Below are positions 34,979 to 44,340 of a stretch of DNA of 64,000 bases, piece after piece. Within the stretch, counting starts at the first letter, position 1, and each line of letters begins with the position of its first letter. Source of the DNA: Bacteroidota bacterium (lineage in GTDB: Bacteria; Bacteroidota; Bacteroidia; Flavobacteriales; Weeksellaceae); contig JAEXAR010000034.1 of assembly GCA_023394415.1 (NCBI GenBank), forward strand, positions 1 to 64,000, given 5' to 3'. The translations under genes and the position numbers were made by a program. Under the pieces are notes generated by a model that searched no databases, was not told the origin of the DNA, and worked only from the letters and a program-made list of their open reading frames with translations.

Positions 34979-35149
34979 AGGAAAATTGGCTTAATTTTTG
35001 ATGAGAGTCGGGTTTTAAAACTATTTTTTTTGCTAAAAACACATAGAAGTAATAGACTTACTAGGTTTATTTTGATAGCTTAAATGTTTTTATCCCACCA
35101 AGGACGCAAAGGTTCATCAAAGATGAATAAGTTGATTTACAAGTAAAAA

Positions 35150-35482
35150 TTATTTAGAAATATATTTAGTAAAGCTCCAGAGTTTTCGGGTTTCAAGATA
35201 ATTAAGGTCGTCTTCCATAGCGTAAGCTTCACGCTCGAAAGAAATGTACTTGTAGGCAAGAAAACTATTTTTTAGTTTAAAGTACCAAAAATAGTATTCT
35301 ACCACATACCAAATGTAGAAAAAGATGATTAAAAGTTCAATTTGCTGACGTAAGTGAATTTTTTCGTGGTTAATTAATTCTTTATTGTAGCGGTCTTCTC
35401 TTTTACGAAGCAAGATAAACGGGAAAAGGGTAATGCCGTTTATTTTTGTATTTTTGAGAAGTTTATGTGCCACAATAATCAT
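35150..35482 (-). CDS. Small membrane protein with HExxH motif (M56-like)
   Basis: The preferred start is the ATG at 35482 (110 residues). The sequence has HEKIH near residue 40 (LINHEKIHLRQQIELL), a hydrophobic segment (about 48-65, LLIIFFYIWYVVEYYFWYF), and FEREAYAMEDD further on, which would supply the third zinc ligand as Glu. This HExxH...ExxA arrangement resembles a minimal BlaR1/M56-type membrane metallopeptidase. It is far shorter than known M56 proteins and no sensor or repressor gene is adjacent, so activity is uncertain. Confidence 0.6.
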   Translation of the reverse strand: MIIVAHKLLKNTKINGITLFPFILLRKREDRYNKELINHEKIHLRQQIELLIIFFYIWYVVEYYFWYFKLKNSFLAYKYISFEREAYAMEDDLNYLETRKLWSFTKYISK

Positions 35483-35526
35483 CAAACAAAAATAATATAA
35501 AAAAACTTCCTTTTAGGATTTAACTT

Positions 35527-35706
35527 ATGTCAAAATCTGATATCAAAGAAAATGAAGACTTTTATTATAATGAGCAGGGCTATAGAGTGTTTACAGAAAA
35601 ATATCATCTAAAGCGCGGCTATTGCTGTAAAAGCGGCTGCAAACATTGCCCTTACGGATATGATAAAAAGACCGATACTTTTGTAAAAAAACAGACTAAA
35701 AAATAA
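35527..35706 (+). CDS. DUF5522 family small Cys-rich protein
   Basis: A 59-residue protein with the block GYRVFTEKYHLKRGYCC, continuing KSGCKHCPYGYDK, which I recognise as the DUF5522 pattern. The four cysteines (two adjacent, then two spaced by KxxC-like steps) could bind a metal or an iron-sulfur cluster. The gene starts at ATG 35527, is followed 20 bp later by a DUF4136 lipoprotein gene on the same strand, and has no ribosome-binding site of note. Function unknown. Confidence 0.8.
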   Translation: MSKSDIKENEDFYYNEQGYRVFTEKYHLKRGYCCKSGCKHCPYGYDKKTDTFVKKQTKK

Positions 35707-35725
35707 TTATATACATTATAAAAAA

Positions 35726-36250
35726 ATGAAAAAATATTTTTTCCTTCTTTTAGCTTCTGCAACTTTAGGATTAACGTCCTGCTCTCCTTTTCAGGTGCGT
35801 TCTGATTATGCAGAAACTGCCAATTTCAATTCTTATAAAACCTATAAATTAAGAATTGATGATTTGAAGCTTAACGATATTGATAAAGACCGCGTTCTGA
35901 ATGAAGTATCCAAGCAACTTCAAACGAAAGGCCTTTCCGTAGGTGAAAACCCGGATTTGATCGTGAATGTAAAAGCCCAGCACAAAAAAATTACGGATAT
36001 CCAAAGAGACAGACCTTTCGGAATGTACGGTTGGGGTGGACCTTGGGGTTGGGGTGTTGGAATGAGCAGAACCTGGAGCAGCAATTACAACCAAGGTGCT
36101 TTGGTTTTGGACTTAATTGATGCCAGAACCCAAAAACTAGTTTGGCAAGGCATTGGTGAAGGTATATCAGTAGATTCGCCAAAAGCAAAACAAAAACAAA
36201 TTCCGGAGATTGTAGCTGAAATAATGGCAAATTATCCTCCAAAGAAATAA
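35726..36250 (+). CDS. DUF4136 lipoprotein
   Basis: A 174-residue lipoprotein (lipobox LGLTSC, Cys19) of the DUF4136 family, recognised from VRSDYAETANFNSYKTYKL near the N terminus, NPDLIVNVKAQ, and GALVLDLIDARTQKLVWQGIGEG. A Gly/Trp-rich patch (about 95-115, GMYGWGGPWGWGVGM) is unusual and may be a surface loop. The family is widespread in envelopes of Bacteroidetes and Proteobacteria with unknown function. The gene ends before a bidirectional terminator. Confidence 0.88.
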   Translation: MKKYFFLLLASATLGLTSCSPFQVRSDYAETANFNSYKTYKLRIDDLKLNDIDKDRVLNEVSKQLQTKGLSVGENPDLIVNVKAQHKKITDIQRDRPFGMYGWGGPWGWGVGMSRTWSSNYNQGALVLDLIDARTQKLVWQGIGEGISVDSPKAKQKQIPEIVAEIMANYPPKK

Positions 36251-36277
36251 AGACAAATGTTTCTATAAAACAAGAAT

Positions 36278-36307
36278 AAAATAGACCGCACTATTGCGGT
36301 CTATTTT
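36278..36307. terminator. Bidirectional terminator
   Basis: A 13-bp stem AAAATAGACCGCA / TGCGGTCTATTTT with a four-base loop, flanked by A and T residues, lying between the convergent DUF4136 and pafA genes. Confidence 0.88.
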
Positions 36308-36339
36308 TATTTTTCAGGGATTGGAAGAATCCTTCAAAC

Positions 36340-37986
36340 TTATTTATCCAAAAGCTCTACAATTGGTTGACCAATATTTCCGCTCGGGTTTTCAATTTTT
36401 AGGATTTGAGCAATTGTTGGTGCAATATCCGTCATATGATAGGGTTTTGTACTCTGCCCTTTTTTAATGCCTTTACCCATAAAAATTAATGGGATGTGTG
36501 CGTCATAAGAGTTCCATACGCTATGTGTTGTGCCTTTTTTAGCATAATTTGGAAGCATCCCATCGTGTGAAATGATTTGAATATCACCACTTCTTTGCCA
36601 ATTGTAACCATTAATTACCCTAGTTTTTACAGGTTCAGGAATGGGTGCTTCTGCAAGTTCTTTTAAATCTACAGCATACAAAACTCTGGGATCTTTATTG
36701 AGCTTATCTATCAAGAATTTTTTAATTTCTTCTTCATCAAGATTTTTTTCTTTGATGAGTTTTTGGTTCAGATAGATTTGATAATTATCAATAGCCCAAA
36801 TCATTTTATCATTGGCGAATTTTTGTTTCAAATCTTCTTCAAGATTTTTACTTAATCCGTCATCAAAAAATCCCGTCAACATTTTATTAGCCTGCATATA
36901 TCCCTCTGCATGCGCAGCACCATGATCAGCGGTTAGAAACACTAAATAATTACCTTTCCCTACCTGTGAATCCAGTTTTTTGAAGAAAGCTTCCAAATCT
37001 TTATCCAATCTGATGTAGGTGTCCTGTACTTCTATTGAATTAGGACCGAATGAATGTCCTACATAATCGGTAGAAGCCAAATTGATAACTAAAAAATCGG
37101 TATCTGAATTTCTACCTAAATTGTAACCATCTATTGCAGCTTCAGCAGCCTTTAAAGTTAAAGTATTTCCGAAAGGTGTTGTTCTGATGACGCTTTTTTT
37201 CTTCTCATAATCAGCGGCTAAATTTTTATATGGGAACGTTGGCGTTGTAGCACTTCCTAAAAGATGTTCCCAAGGCACATTATCTCCAGTACTTTCAATA
37301 TAATCACGAATTGGTTTTGCCGTATCCCAACCGCGAGAAACCAATTGTTTACCTACTTGCTGAGAGTTAAATCTCTTCAACCACTCTGGGAGATCATTCA
37401 TATAATAAGAACTGGTAACAAAATTCCCTGTGCCTTCATCAAACCAAAAAGCTCCGGTTGGATTATGACCTGCAGGTAAAATAGATGCTCTGTCTTTCAA
37501 TGAAACACCTACTACTTTTGAGCGGAAATTGGTAGCTATTCCCAACTGATCCGTGATGGTAGTACTCCAAAGATTTTTGGGTGAATGCGCTCCGATTTTT
37601 TCAGATGAAGAACCTACACCTTTTACAGAGGTATCGGTAGTACAATACACATTTTCTCCAGTTTCACGATCAGTCCAATCGTTTCCGGCAATGCCATGGA
37701 TTGATGGAACAGAACCTGTATAAACAGAAGTGTGCCCTAAAGCTGTAACAGTAGGCACATAATCAATCATCACGTTATTGAAATTGTAGCCTTCATTCAA
37801 AAGCCTTTTGAAACCACCATTTCCATAGTGGTTTTCATATCTATAAAGAAAATCCCAACGCATCTGGTCTACCACCAAACCAACCACCAAAGGAGGTCTA
37901 TCGGGATGTACATTTTTGTTTTTTTGTGCGTTTGCCGTAGCAATGGTAAATACAGCAACAGCTATAATCTGAACTTTTCTGAACAT
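36340..37986 (-). CDS. pafA: PafA-type alkaline phosphatase
   Basis: A periplasmic phosphomonoesterase of the phosphate-irrepressible PafA group, first studied in Chryseobacterium/Elizabethkingia. The 548-residue protein has a signal peptide (1-20) and the alkaline phosphatase-superfamily site: VVDQMRWDFL (metal Asp), the nucleophile Thr81 in TVTALGHTS, Asn102 in GIAGNDW, and Lys164 and Arg166 in SLKDRAS, which correspond to the PafA Lys/Arg pair that binds phosphate monoesters. Metal ligands are seen in LTADHGAAH and LNYAKKGTTHS (HSV). It supplies phosphate from organic sources, fitting the polyphosphate and PhoR/PhoB-like genes in the window. Confidence 0.92.
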   Translation of the reverse strand: MFRKVQIIAVAVFTIATANAQKNKNVHPDRPPLVVGLVVDQMRWDFLYRYENHYGNGGFKRLLNEGYNFNNVMIDYVPTVTALGHTSVYTGSVPSIHGIAGNDWTDRETGENVYCTTDTSVKGVGSSSEKIGAHSPKNLWSTTITDQLGIATNFRSKVVGVSLKDRASILPAGHNPTGAFWFDEGTGNFVTSSYYMNDLPEWLKRFNSQQVGKQLVSRGWDTAKPIRDYIESTGDNVPWEHLLGSATTPTFPYKNLAADYEKKKSVIRTTPFGNTLTLKAAEAAIDGYNLGRNSDTDFLVINLASTDYVGHSFGPNSIEVQDTYIRLDKDLEAFFKKLDSQVGKGNYLVFLTADHGAAHAEGYMQANKMLTGFFDDGLSKNLEEDLKQKFANDKMIWAIDNYQIYLNQKLIKEKNLDEEEIKKFLIDKLNKDPRVLYAVDLKELAEAPIPEPVKTRVINGYNWQRSGDIQIISHDGMLPNYAKKGTTHSVWNSYDAHIPLIFMGKGIKKGQSTKPYHMTDIAPTIAQILKIENPSGNIGQPIVELLDK

Positions 37987-38006
37987 TTTCTAGTATTAAG
38001 GATTGA

Positions 38007-38014
38007 CAAATTTA
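38007..38014 (-). promoter_or_regulatory. -7 box of pafA
   Basis: TAAATTTG on the minus strand, full TAnnTTTG match, 21 bp upstream of the ATG at 37986. Confidence 0.5.
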
Positions 38015-38052
38015 AAGAAATAATTAAAAGAGACACTTTGAAATCTATATAA

Positions 38053-38079
38053 AAAACGCACCTTTAATAAGATGCGTTT
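38053..38079 (-). terminator. Rho-independent terminator of mdh
   Basis: AAACGCA..TGCGTTT stem extended by CTT/AAG, with six T residues on the minus strand; 21 bp after the mdh stop at 38100. Confidence 0.75.
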
Positions 38080-38099
38080 CTATTGTATAAGTTTGAGAT

Positions 38100-39026
38100 T
38101 TAAAATTTTAAATCGCCGTTCACTTCTCTTACAGCGTTTGCTGCTTCTTCAAATTTTGCTTTTTCAGCATCGGTCAAAGGTACATCTACAATTTTTTCAA
38201 CACCATTTTTACCGATGATTGCAGGAACACCAAGACAAATGTCGTTTTGTCCGTACTCTCCTTCTAACATCAAAGAACAAGGAATCATTTTTTTCTGATC
38301 GCACGCAATAGCCTGAACAATTACAGAAACAGCCGCACCCGGCGCATACCAGGCTGAAGTTCCCAAAAGTTTGGTTAAGGTTGCCCCACCAACTTTAGTC
38401 TCTTCAATTACAGAGTTTTGCTTTTCTTCATTTAAAAATTCAGTTACCGGAACTCCGTTTCTGGTCGCTTTGCTCATTAAAGGAAGCATACCAGTATCAG
38501 AGTGTGCTGCGATTACCATACCGTCTACATCGGATGCAGGACATTCTAATGCTTCTGCCAATCTGTATTTGAAACGTGCGCTGTCCAAAGCACCTCCCAT
38601 TCCAATAATTCTGTTTTTTGGTAATCCTGAAGTTTTGTGAACCAAATACGCCATAGTATCCATCGGATTAGAAACTACGATGATGATTACATTTGGCGAA
38701 TGTTTTACCAAGTTTGCAGTTACGTCTTTTACAATTCCTGCATTAATTCCGATAAGTTCTTCACGCGTCATTCCCGGTTTTCTTGGAATTCCGGAAGTAA
38801 TAACTGCAACGTGAGAATCTGCAGTTTTGCTGTAATCTCCTGTTGTTCCGGTAATTTTAGTATCGAATCCGTTTAGGGATGCGGTTTGCATCAAATCCAT
38901 CGCTTTGCCTTCGGCAAAACCTTCTTTGATATCGACTAAAACCACTTCTGAACAGAAATTTTTCATGGCGATGTACTCTGCACAACTTGCACCTACTGCA
39001 CCAGCGCCAACTACGGTAACTTTCAT
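38100..39026 (-). CDS. mdh: Malate dehydrogenase
   Basis: NAD-dependent TCA-cycle enzyme interconverting malate and oxaloacetate. The 308 residues begin MKVTVVGAGAVGASCAEYIA (Rossmann loop) and include the substrate-binding TSGIPRKPGMTREELI, VSNPMDTMAYLVHK and the catalytic His in MVIAAHSDTGMLPL. The sequence looks like the lactate dehydrogenase-like class of malate dehydrogenases used by Bacteroidetes. Length is normal. A possible -7 box (CAAATTTA, 39108-39115) lies 82 bp upstream. Confidence 0.95.
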   Translation of the reverse strand: MKVTVVGAGAVGASCAEYIAMKNFCSEVVLVDIKEGFAEGKAMDLMQTASLNGFDTKITGTTGDYSKTADSHVAVITSGIPRKPGMTREELIGINAGIVKDVTANLVKHSPNVIIIVVSNPMDTMAYLVHKTSGLPKNRIIGMGGALDSARFKYRLAEALECPASDVDGMVIAAHSDTGMLPLMSKATRNGVPVTEFLNEEKQNSVIEETKVGGATLTKLLGTSAWYAPGAAVSVIVQAIACDQKKMIPCSLMLEGEYGQNDICLGVPAIIGKNGVEKIVDVPLTDAEKAKFEEAANAVREVNGDLKF

Positions 39027-39244
39027 AATACTTTATTTATTTTTTAAATTAAATTTTAAAAATTATGTGTCATTTCATCACTTACCTTAATGAAATTTAA
39101 AGACTTCCAAATTTACGAAATACTGAAGTTTTAACCAATTTGAAATTATAGTTTTTTCTAATCTCTGCAATTTTTGCAAAAAACATTAATTTTTTTAACA
39201 ATTAATTATAACATATATCAATAAACCACACCATAAGGTTTCTT

Positions 39245-39252
39245 TATTTTTG
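39245..39252 (+). promoter_or_regulatory. -7 box of cysE
   Basis: TATTTTTG, full TAnnTTTG match, 15 bp upstream of the ATG at 39268. Confidence 0.5.
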
Positions 39253-39267
39253 TTAAAATTTTTTTAA

Positions 39268-40089
39268 ATGGATTTCAGAGAATATTTACACCAAGGTTAT
39301 CACAATAGGAAATATGACATTCAGAAAAAAAGAATTGAAGATTTTATAGATGATTTCTTTCATTTTGTATTTTTTTTAGATGATCACCGATGTACTACGC
39401 CTAACGAAATAGAAATAAGATTGGTTGATTTCAGAAACGAATTCTGCGAAATTCTTCAATCGGTTATTAATGAAAAAGAAAAGACTGAAGATTTTGCCAA
39501 TTACTTTTTTGAAAGGTTTCCGGAAGTTTATTTTTCATTAGAAAATGACGCTAAAGTAATCCTACATAACGATCCCGCTGCCAAAAGCATTGAAGAGATT
39601 TACTATGCATATCCCGGATTTTATGCGATTGCGATATACCGTTTTGCCCACGAACTCCATCAGAAAAGCATTCCATTAATTCCCCGAATCTGGAGTGAGT
39701 TTGCCCACAGCAAAACCGGAATTGACATCCATCCCGGTGCACAGATTGGCAAAAATTTCTTTATTGATCACGGCACAGGAATTGTTATTGGGGAAACCAC
39801 AATTATTGGTAATAACGTGAAAATTTATCAAGGTGTTACGCTTGGCGCACTTTCTGTATCTAAAGATATAGCCAATACAAAACGTCATCCTACGGTTGAA
39901 GAAGATGTTACCATTTATTCAAACGCTACTATTTTGGGTGGTGAAACTGTAATTGGCAAAGGAAGTTTAATAGGCGGAAATGTCTGGATTACACAAAGCG
40001 TAGCACCTCATTCCGTTGTGTATCATAAAGGACAAATTACTCTAAAAAATAAATTTCCTGAAAATGAACCAATCAATTTTATAATTTAA
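39268..40089 (+). CDS. cysE: Serine O-acetyltransferase
   Basis: Acetylates serine with acetyl-CoA to O-acetylserine for cysteine synthesis. The 273-residue protein has an N-terminal helical domain of about 130 residues and a C-terminal left-handed beta helix with hexapeptide turns: IDIHPGAQIGKNFFIDHGTGIVIGETTIIGNNVKIYQGVTLG. The active-site His are in the HPGAQIG and DHGTG motifs. The gene is 12 bp upstream of the cysteine synthase gene, giving a cysE-cysK operon. Confidence 0.93.
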   Translation: MDFREYLHQGYHNRKYDIQKKRIEDFIDDFFHFVFFLDDHRCTTPNEIEIRLVDFRNEFCEILQSVINEKEKTEDFANYFFERFPEVYFSLENDAKVILHNDPAAKSIEEIYYAYPGFYAIAIYRFAHELHQKSIPLIPRIWSEFAHSKTGIDIHPGAQIGKNFFIDHGTGIVIGETTIIGNNVKIYQGVTLGALSVSKDIANTKRHPTVEEDVTIYSNATILGGETVIGKGSLIGGNVWITQSVAPHSVVYHKGQITLKNKFPENEPINFII

Positions 40090-40101
40090 GAACAAAGACT
40101 T

Positions 40102-41034
40102 ATGAGAATAAACAATATATTAGGAGCTATTGGTAAAACGCCATTGGTAAAAATCAACAAAATTTTTGGGAACGATTATGACGTTTGGATGAAACTGGAG
40201 CGTCAAAATCCCGGAGGCAGCATTAAAGACCGCATTGCTTTGGCTATGATTGAAAGTGCAGAAAAAGATGGTATCATCAACAAAGACACTTTAATTATAG
40301 AACCTACTTCCGGAAATACAGGTGTTGGATTAGCAATGGTATGTGCCGTGAAAGGATACAAATTGGTATTGGTAATGCCAGAAAGTATGAGTGTTGAGCG
40401 CAGAAAACTGATGTCATCTTACGGAGCACAATTTGTATTAACCCCAAAAGCAGAAGGTACAGGAGGTGCAGTGAGAAAAGCTGCAGAAATGGTTTCGCAG
40501 ATTGAAAATTCGTGGATGCCGCAACAGTTTGAAAACTTTTCAAATCCTCAAATTCATGCAGAAACAACTGCAAAAGAGATTCTTACTGATTTTCCTGAGG
40601 GTTTCGATTACGTGATAACAGGTGTTGGAACCGGAGGTCATATTTCCGGAGTTACAAAGATTTTGAAAGAAAAAAATCCAAACCTGAAAAGTTTTGCTGT
40701 AGAACCTAAGGATTCTCCGGTAATTTCAGGGGGTAATCCAGGACCACATCCATTACAGGGAATTGGTGCAGGATTTATTCCTAAAGTTTTGGACACTTCA
40801 ATTTTAGATGGTACAATTCAGATAGAAAAGGATGAAGCTTATGAATATACCCAAAGGCTTGCTAAAGAAGAAGGCATACTTGCCGGTATCTCAACGGGAA
40901 CATCTTTGGCTGCCATTGCAAAAAAAATGACTGAACTTCCAAAAGGCTCAAAAATTCTTACCTTCAATTATGATACGGGCGAAAGATACTGGTCTGTAGA
41001 AGGTTTGTATGAGGAAAAAGAATTTAAACTGTAA
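40102..41034 (+). CDS. cysK: Cysteine synthase (O-acetylserine sulfhydrylase)
   Basis: PLP enzyme forming cysteine from O-acetylserine and sulfide. The 310-residue sequence has the PLP lysine in NPGGSIKDRIALAM, the substrate loop EPTSGNTGVGLA, the Gly-rich phosphate cup TGVGTGGHISGV and the AGISTGTSLAA block. It could be of the CysM type; CysK and CysM cannot be told apart safely by eye. The C terminus ends EFKL rather than in the Ile-ending tail, so a tight cysteine synthase complex through CysE is not guaranteed. Confidence 0.93.
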   Translation: MRINNILGAIGKTPLVKINKIFGNDYDVWMKLERQNPGGSIKDRIALAMIESAEKDGIINKDTLIIEPTSGNTGVGLAMVCAVKGYKLVLVMPESMSVERRKLMSSYGAQFVLTPKAEGTGGAVRKAAEMVSQIENSWMPQQFENFSNPQIHAETTAKEILTDFPEGFDYVITGVGTGGHISGVTKILKEKNPNLKSFAVEPKDSPVISGGNPGPHPLQGIGAGFIPKVLDTSILDGTIQIEKDEAYEYTQRLAKEEGILAGISTGTSLAAIAKKMTELPKGSKILTFNYDTGERYWSVEGLYEEKEFKL

Positions 41035-41057
41035 ATTTTATTAGAATTTGAACCAAA

Positions 41058-41085
41058 AGAGGCTGCCCAAAATTGGGCAGCCTCT
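41058..41085. terminator. Terminator between cysK and the SprB-repeat gene
   Basis: A 13-bp stem AGAGGCTGCCCAA / TTGGGCAGCCTCT with a two-base loop. Four T residues follow on the minus strand; it lies between two convergent genes. Confidence 0.85.
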
Positions 41086-41108
41086 CCACTAAATAAATGA
41101 AAAAAAAC

Positions 41109-43892
41109 TTACTTCCTTACTATTAATTTAAAGGATTTTTCTTCTTTTGAAGTTTTCACTCTCACAATATATAGCCCATCTGCTAAATTATAATTACTAT
41201 AGGCTACTGAGATCTGATTACCAACTCTGTTTCCAGATTTACTTAAATCTGCAACCATTTTACCTGACATATCATAAAGCTGAACAGTAAATGTACTTCC
41301 GGTTTCTGCTTCAAATCTTATGTTCAAATCACCTTTGGAAGGATTAGGATAAAGTAACATTTTGCTTTCTGAAGTTACAGCTTTAATCACGGATGAAGTT
41401 GCTAAAACGTTATTCGCTGTAGAACAAGGACACGCTAAAACACCATTATTAATTTTTCCGTTATCGTAATTTTCGTTAATTGAACTTACGATTGCATTGA
41501 GTTGTTCAGGAGTATAAGAATTTGATACTCCACCTAAAACTTGATTAGCTTCTATTAAAACTTGATTAACAGACATCCCTGCAAACGTACCTGAAACTAC
41601 CAGCAAGTCTCCCAATTGAGTATCTGAACTTGAGAAAGCTGCATCATAACGATCAAAAGTTACGCTTAATGTAAGTGCTACAACCTGACCTGCAAGTGTA
41701 TTAGCATAGGATTTTTCTGTTGGGTTTGTAAGAGTTCCTGCATCTAAAGCTCTAGGAGTTCCTCCACTTGGCAAGAAATTCTCCACCGCTTTTGCTGATG
41801 TTAATTTCAAGAATCTTGTTCCTGCACCAATGGTAAGACCTGAAGAGAATGCTCCTGCAAAATTTCTATCTCTGTAGGTTCCCCAATTATTACCGGCTGC
41901 TTTTGCACCCCAACCACCTTGCGTTACTGTAGTAAATCCACTACAAGTTTTTTGTTTTACGGTAACGTTAGCAGATTTGCTACACCCGTTTGCATCGGTT
42001 ACAGACACAATATAATCTCCAACCGGTAACTGCACCGCATTTCCTGTAGCAACAATTAAGCTTCCCTGCAACCAATTAATCTGATAAGGAGAGGTTCCTC
42101 CTGAAACCGTAACTGAAACATCAGCTTTTCCACCTACACAAGTTACTTCGTTAGCTGTAATGTTAAGACTAATAGCTTCAGGCTGTACAACATTTTCTGT
42201 ATCCGAAGACATACACTCTTTTTCATCCCAAACGGTTACTGAATATACACCTGCACCACCAGAAACTGTATTTCCGGTTTCTGAAAGCAGAACTCCGTCT
42301 TTTTTCCATTCGTATCTGTAAGAACCTGTGCCTCCACTAACGTTAGCTGTAACTGTAGTATTGCCTCCGTTACAAAGTATTGCAGAGGATGAAAGATCGA
42401 CAACAAGTTTCTGTGGTTCAGTAACGACAGTATCGATATTAATATAACATCCTTTACTATCGGTAACTTTTACAGAATATGAACCTGCTTTTACTTGAAT
42501 ACTGGCAGTTGTTTCACCATTAGACCAAAGATAGCTGTATGGAGCAGTTCCACCGGTTACGGAAACTGTAAGTGTAGAATTTTCTCCATGGCATTTAATT
42601 TCTGTTTTAGAAATTTCAGCTTCAAGTTTTGTTGGCTGGCTTATCACTTCTGAAGACTTTTCAATAACACAACCTTTACTATCAGTCACTTTTACAGAGT
42701 AAGATTGTCCTGCAGATACTTCAATACTTTGTGAGGTTTCACCATTAGACCATAAATATGCATAAGGTGCAGTTCCACCACTTACATTAGCAGTTAAGGT
42801 AGATTTGTCTCCAAAACATTTAATTTCTGTTGCGTTAATATTAAGTGTTAATGGTTCTGGTTGTGTTACTTCAATTTGTGCCGCTTTTTCACAACCGTTC
42901 GCATCTGTTACAGTAACACTGTATTGACCTGCAGGTACGGAAATTTCTTTAGTAGTAGCACCATTAGACCATAAATAAGAATAAACTCCTGTGCCACCCG
43001 AAGGATTTGCTGTAAGTGTTGAATTTCCGCCATAACATTTAATCTCAGTACCTGTGATGCTTACTTCTAGTAAACTTGGTTGTGTAATTTGTAAAGTTAC
43101 ACTGTCCTTACAATCGCCATCCTGAACTGTAAACGTATGAGTTCCGGCTCCCACTTCAAAAACGCCACCTCCTGTGGTAGCTGAAGAACCGTTTTCATAA
43201 CTAATAGTCACTTTTGCTTTGCCACCATAACACTTAATTGGCTCAACTTCATATTTAATTTTAAGTTTACAGCAATTAAGATAGCCTGAATTTGTATTAC
43301 CTTCGTGATAGCTATTATTTATAGCATCCAAAGCCTGATTGTATTGTGAGGCACTATAAGATGATGTGCCACAACCTCCTATAAAATTATTGGCAAGTAC
43401 CAAAAGCTGATTAACTGTCATTAAGTAAAATGGACTTGTAGAATCCATAATATAATAATCTCCCAAGCTGATATTAGAAGACGAGTAATTAGGGTTTTGT
43501 GCATCGAATGTTACTGCCAAAGTTACTCCCACCAATTGTGCAGCCAATGTATTAGAGTATGATCCTCGAGGATCCACCATGGTGCTCGCTAAAGCAGAAG
43601 GTGTACCACCAGAAGGAAGAAAATTGGTGACTTCTTGCGCAGAAGTAAGGGTTAAGGTATTACCTGATGCGCATCCAATAACTAAATCATTTGGAAATGC
43701 GGCATCAAAATTTTGATATAAATAATGTGTTTGCGGTGTGTTTAGGTTTTCTGCACCCCAACCACCAATCGTATAAGTTCTGTTCATGCAATTATTGCTT
43801 TGTGCAAAGCTGAACACTGTTCCAAAAAGGATTACGATACCGATTAAAAAGAGATTAACCGTTTTTTGAAAAGATTGATTTTTTCTCATCAT
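41109..43892 (-). CDS. SprB-repeat protein with T9SS type A sorting domain
   Basis: A 927-residue surface or secreted protein. Order: signal peptide (1-31, ending FSFAQ), a domain with GGWGAENLN..FLPSGGTPSAL (about 35-205), six SprB-type repeats of roughly 70-80 residues (about 215-665; typical unit IKC-G-STLTA-VSGGT-PY-YLWSNG-T..VKVTDSKGC), a second copy of the first domain (about 670-840, GGWGAKAAG..FLPSGGTPRAL), and a C-terminal type IX sorting domain (LYPNPSKGDLNIRF ... FKLIVRK). SprB repeats occur in gliding adhesins. The two outer domains are clearly duplicates and flank the repeat array, an arrangement I do not recall from a described protein. gldB-gldC in the same window fit T9SS export. 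Confidence 0.9.
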   Translation of the reverse strand: MMRKNQSFQKTVNLFLIGIVILFGTVFSFAQSNNCMNRTYTIGGWGAENLNTPQTHYLYQNFDAAFPNDLVIGCASGNTLTLTSAQEVTNFLPSGGTPSALASTMVDPRGSYSNTLAAQLVGVTLAVTFDAQNPNYSSSNISLGDYYIMDSTSPFYLMTVNQLLVLANNFIGGCGTSSYSASQYNQALDAINNSYHEGNTNSGYLNCCKLKIKYEVEPIKCYGGKAKVTISYENGSSATTGGGVFEVGAGTHTFTVQDGDCKDSVTLQITQPSLLEVSITGTEIKCYGGNSTLTANPSGGTGVYSYLWSNGATTKEISVPAGQYSVTVTDANGCEKAAQIEVTQPEPLTLNINATEIKCFGDKSTLTANVSGGTAPYAYLWSNGETSQSIEVSAGQSYSVKVTDSKGCVIEKSSEVISQPTKLEAEISKTEIKCHGENSTLTVSVTGGTAPYSYLWSNGETTASIQVKAGSYSVKVTDSKGCYINIDTVVTEPQKLVVDLSSSAILCNGGNTTVTANVSGGTGSYRYEWKKDGVLLSETGNTVSGGAGVYSVTVWDEKECMSSDTENVVQPEAISLNITANEVTCVGGKADVSVTVSGGTSPYQINWLQGSLIVATGNAVQLPVGDYIVSVTDANGCSKSANVTVKQKTCSGFTTVTQGGWGAKAAGNNWGTYRDRNFAGAFSSGLTIGAGTRFLKLTSAKAVENFLPSGGTPRALDAGTLTNPTEKSYANTLAGQVVALTLSVTFDRYDAAFSSSDTQLGDLLVVSGTFAGMSVNQVLIEANQVLGGVSNSYTPEQLNAIVSSINENYDNGKINNGVLACPCSTANNVLATSSVIKAVTSESKMLLYPNPSKGDLNIRFEAETGSTFTVQLYDMSGKMVADLSKSGNRVGNQISVAYSNYNLADGLYIVRVKTSKEEKSFKLIVRK

Positions 43893-44340
43893 TTGTGTAA
43901 TTTAAAAGTTTGACAATTGGGTACAGGGTATAATACCCCGAGGTTATCGATGTAACCGGCAAAATAAGGTGTAGCAGTCTTGACAGAGTCTATTATCAGA
44001 ACTGTCTGTAAATTGATTAAATAGAAGTAAAACTGCCAGTTACAAAGTGATGAACTTTAACTGAATTTAATTATGTCAATCTGAAGTTGACAACAGAATA
44101 GGATTTTTTTTCATCGTTTTTTAAGTTTTTATTGGTTATTAGATATTGATGAAAAGCATGTTGTAATGCTTTTATCATTTGTGTTATCCCAAAGCTATGC
44201 AAAACATCAATCGCACAACTATAAACGTATGGTTTTCAAATAATAAAAAAAAACGATAACACTAACATTATGCAAACACTTGTATTGAAAGGACTTTTAG
44301 AAAAAACTTAAACAACAAATTTACGCCAATATGCGTACAC
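43893..44340. other. 448-bp intergenic region upstream of the T9SS gene
   Basis: No ORF of note. It holds short dyads: GGGTA..TACCC around 43926-43937, GGTTA-N6-TAACC at 42-base region 43942-43957, and a loose GACAGA..TCTGTC repeat near 43980-44012. These could form a long structured leader of the T9SS gene; the remainder is AT-rich. Confidence 0.45.

Noticed and set aside
42150..43250. Periodic repeats as a CRISPR or tandem DNA array
   Set aside because: The periodicity comes from SprB protein repeats inside an open reading frame; DNA units are diverged and without spacers.
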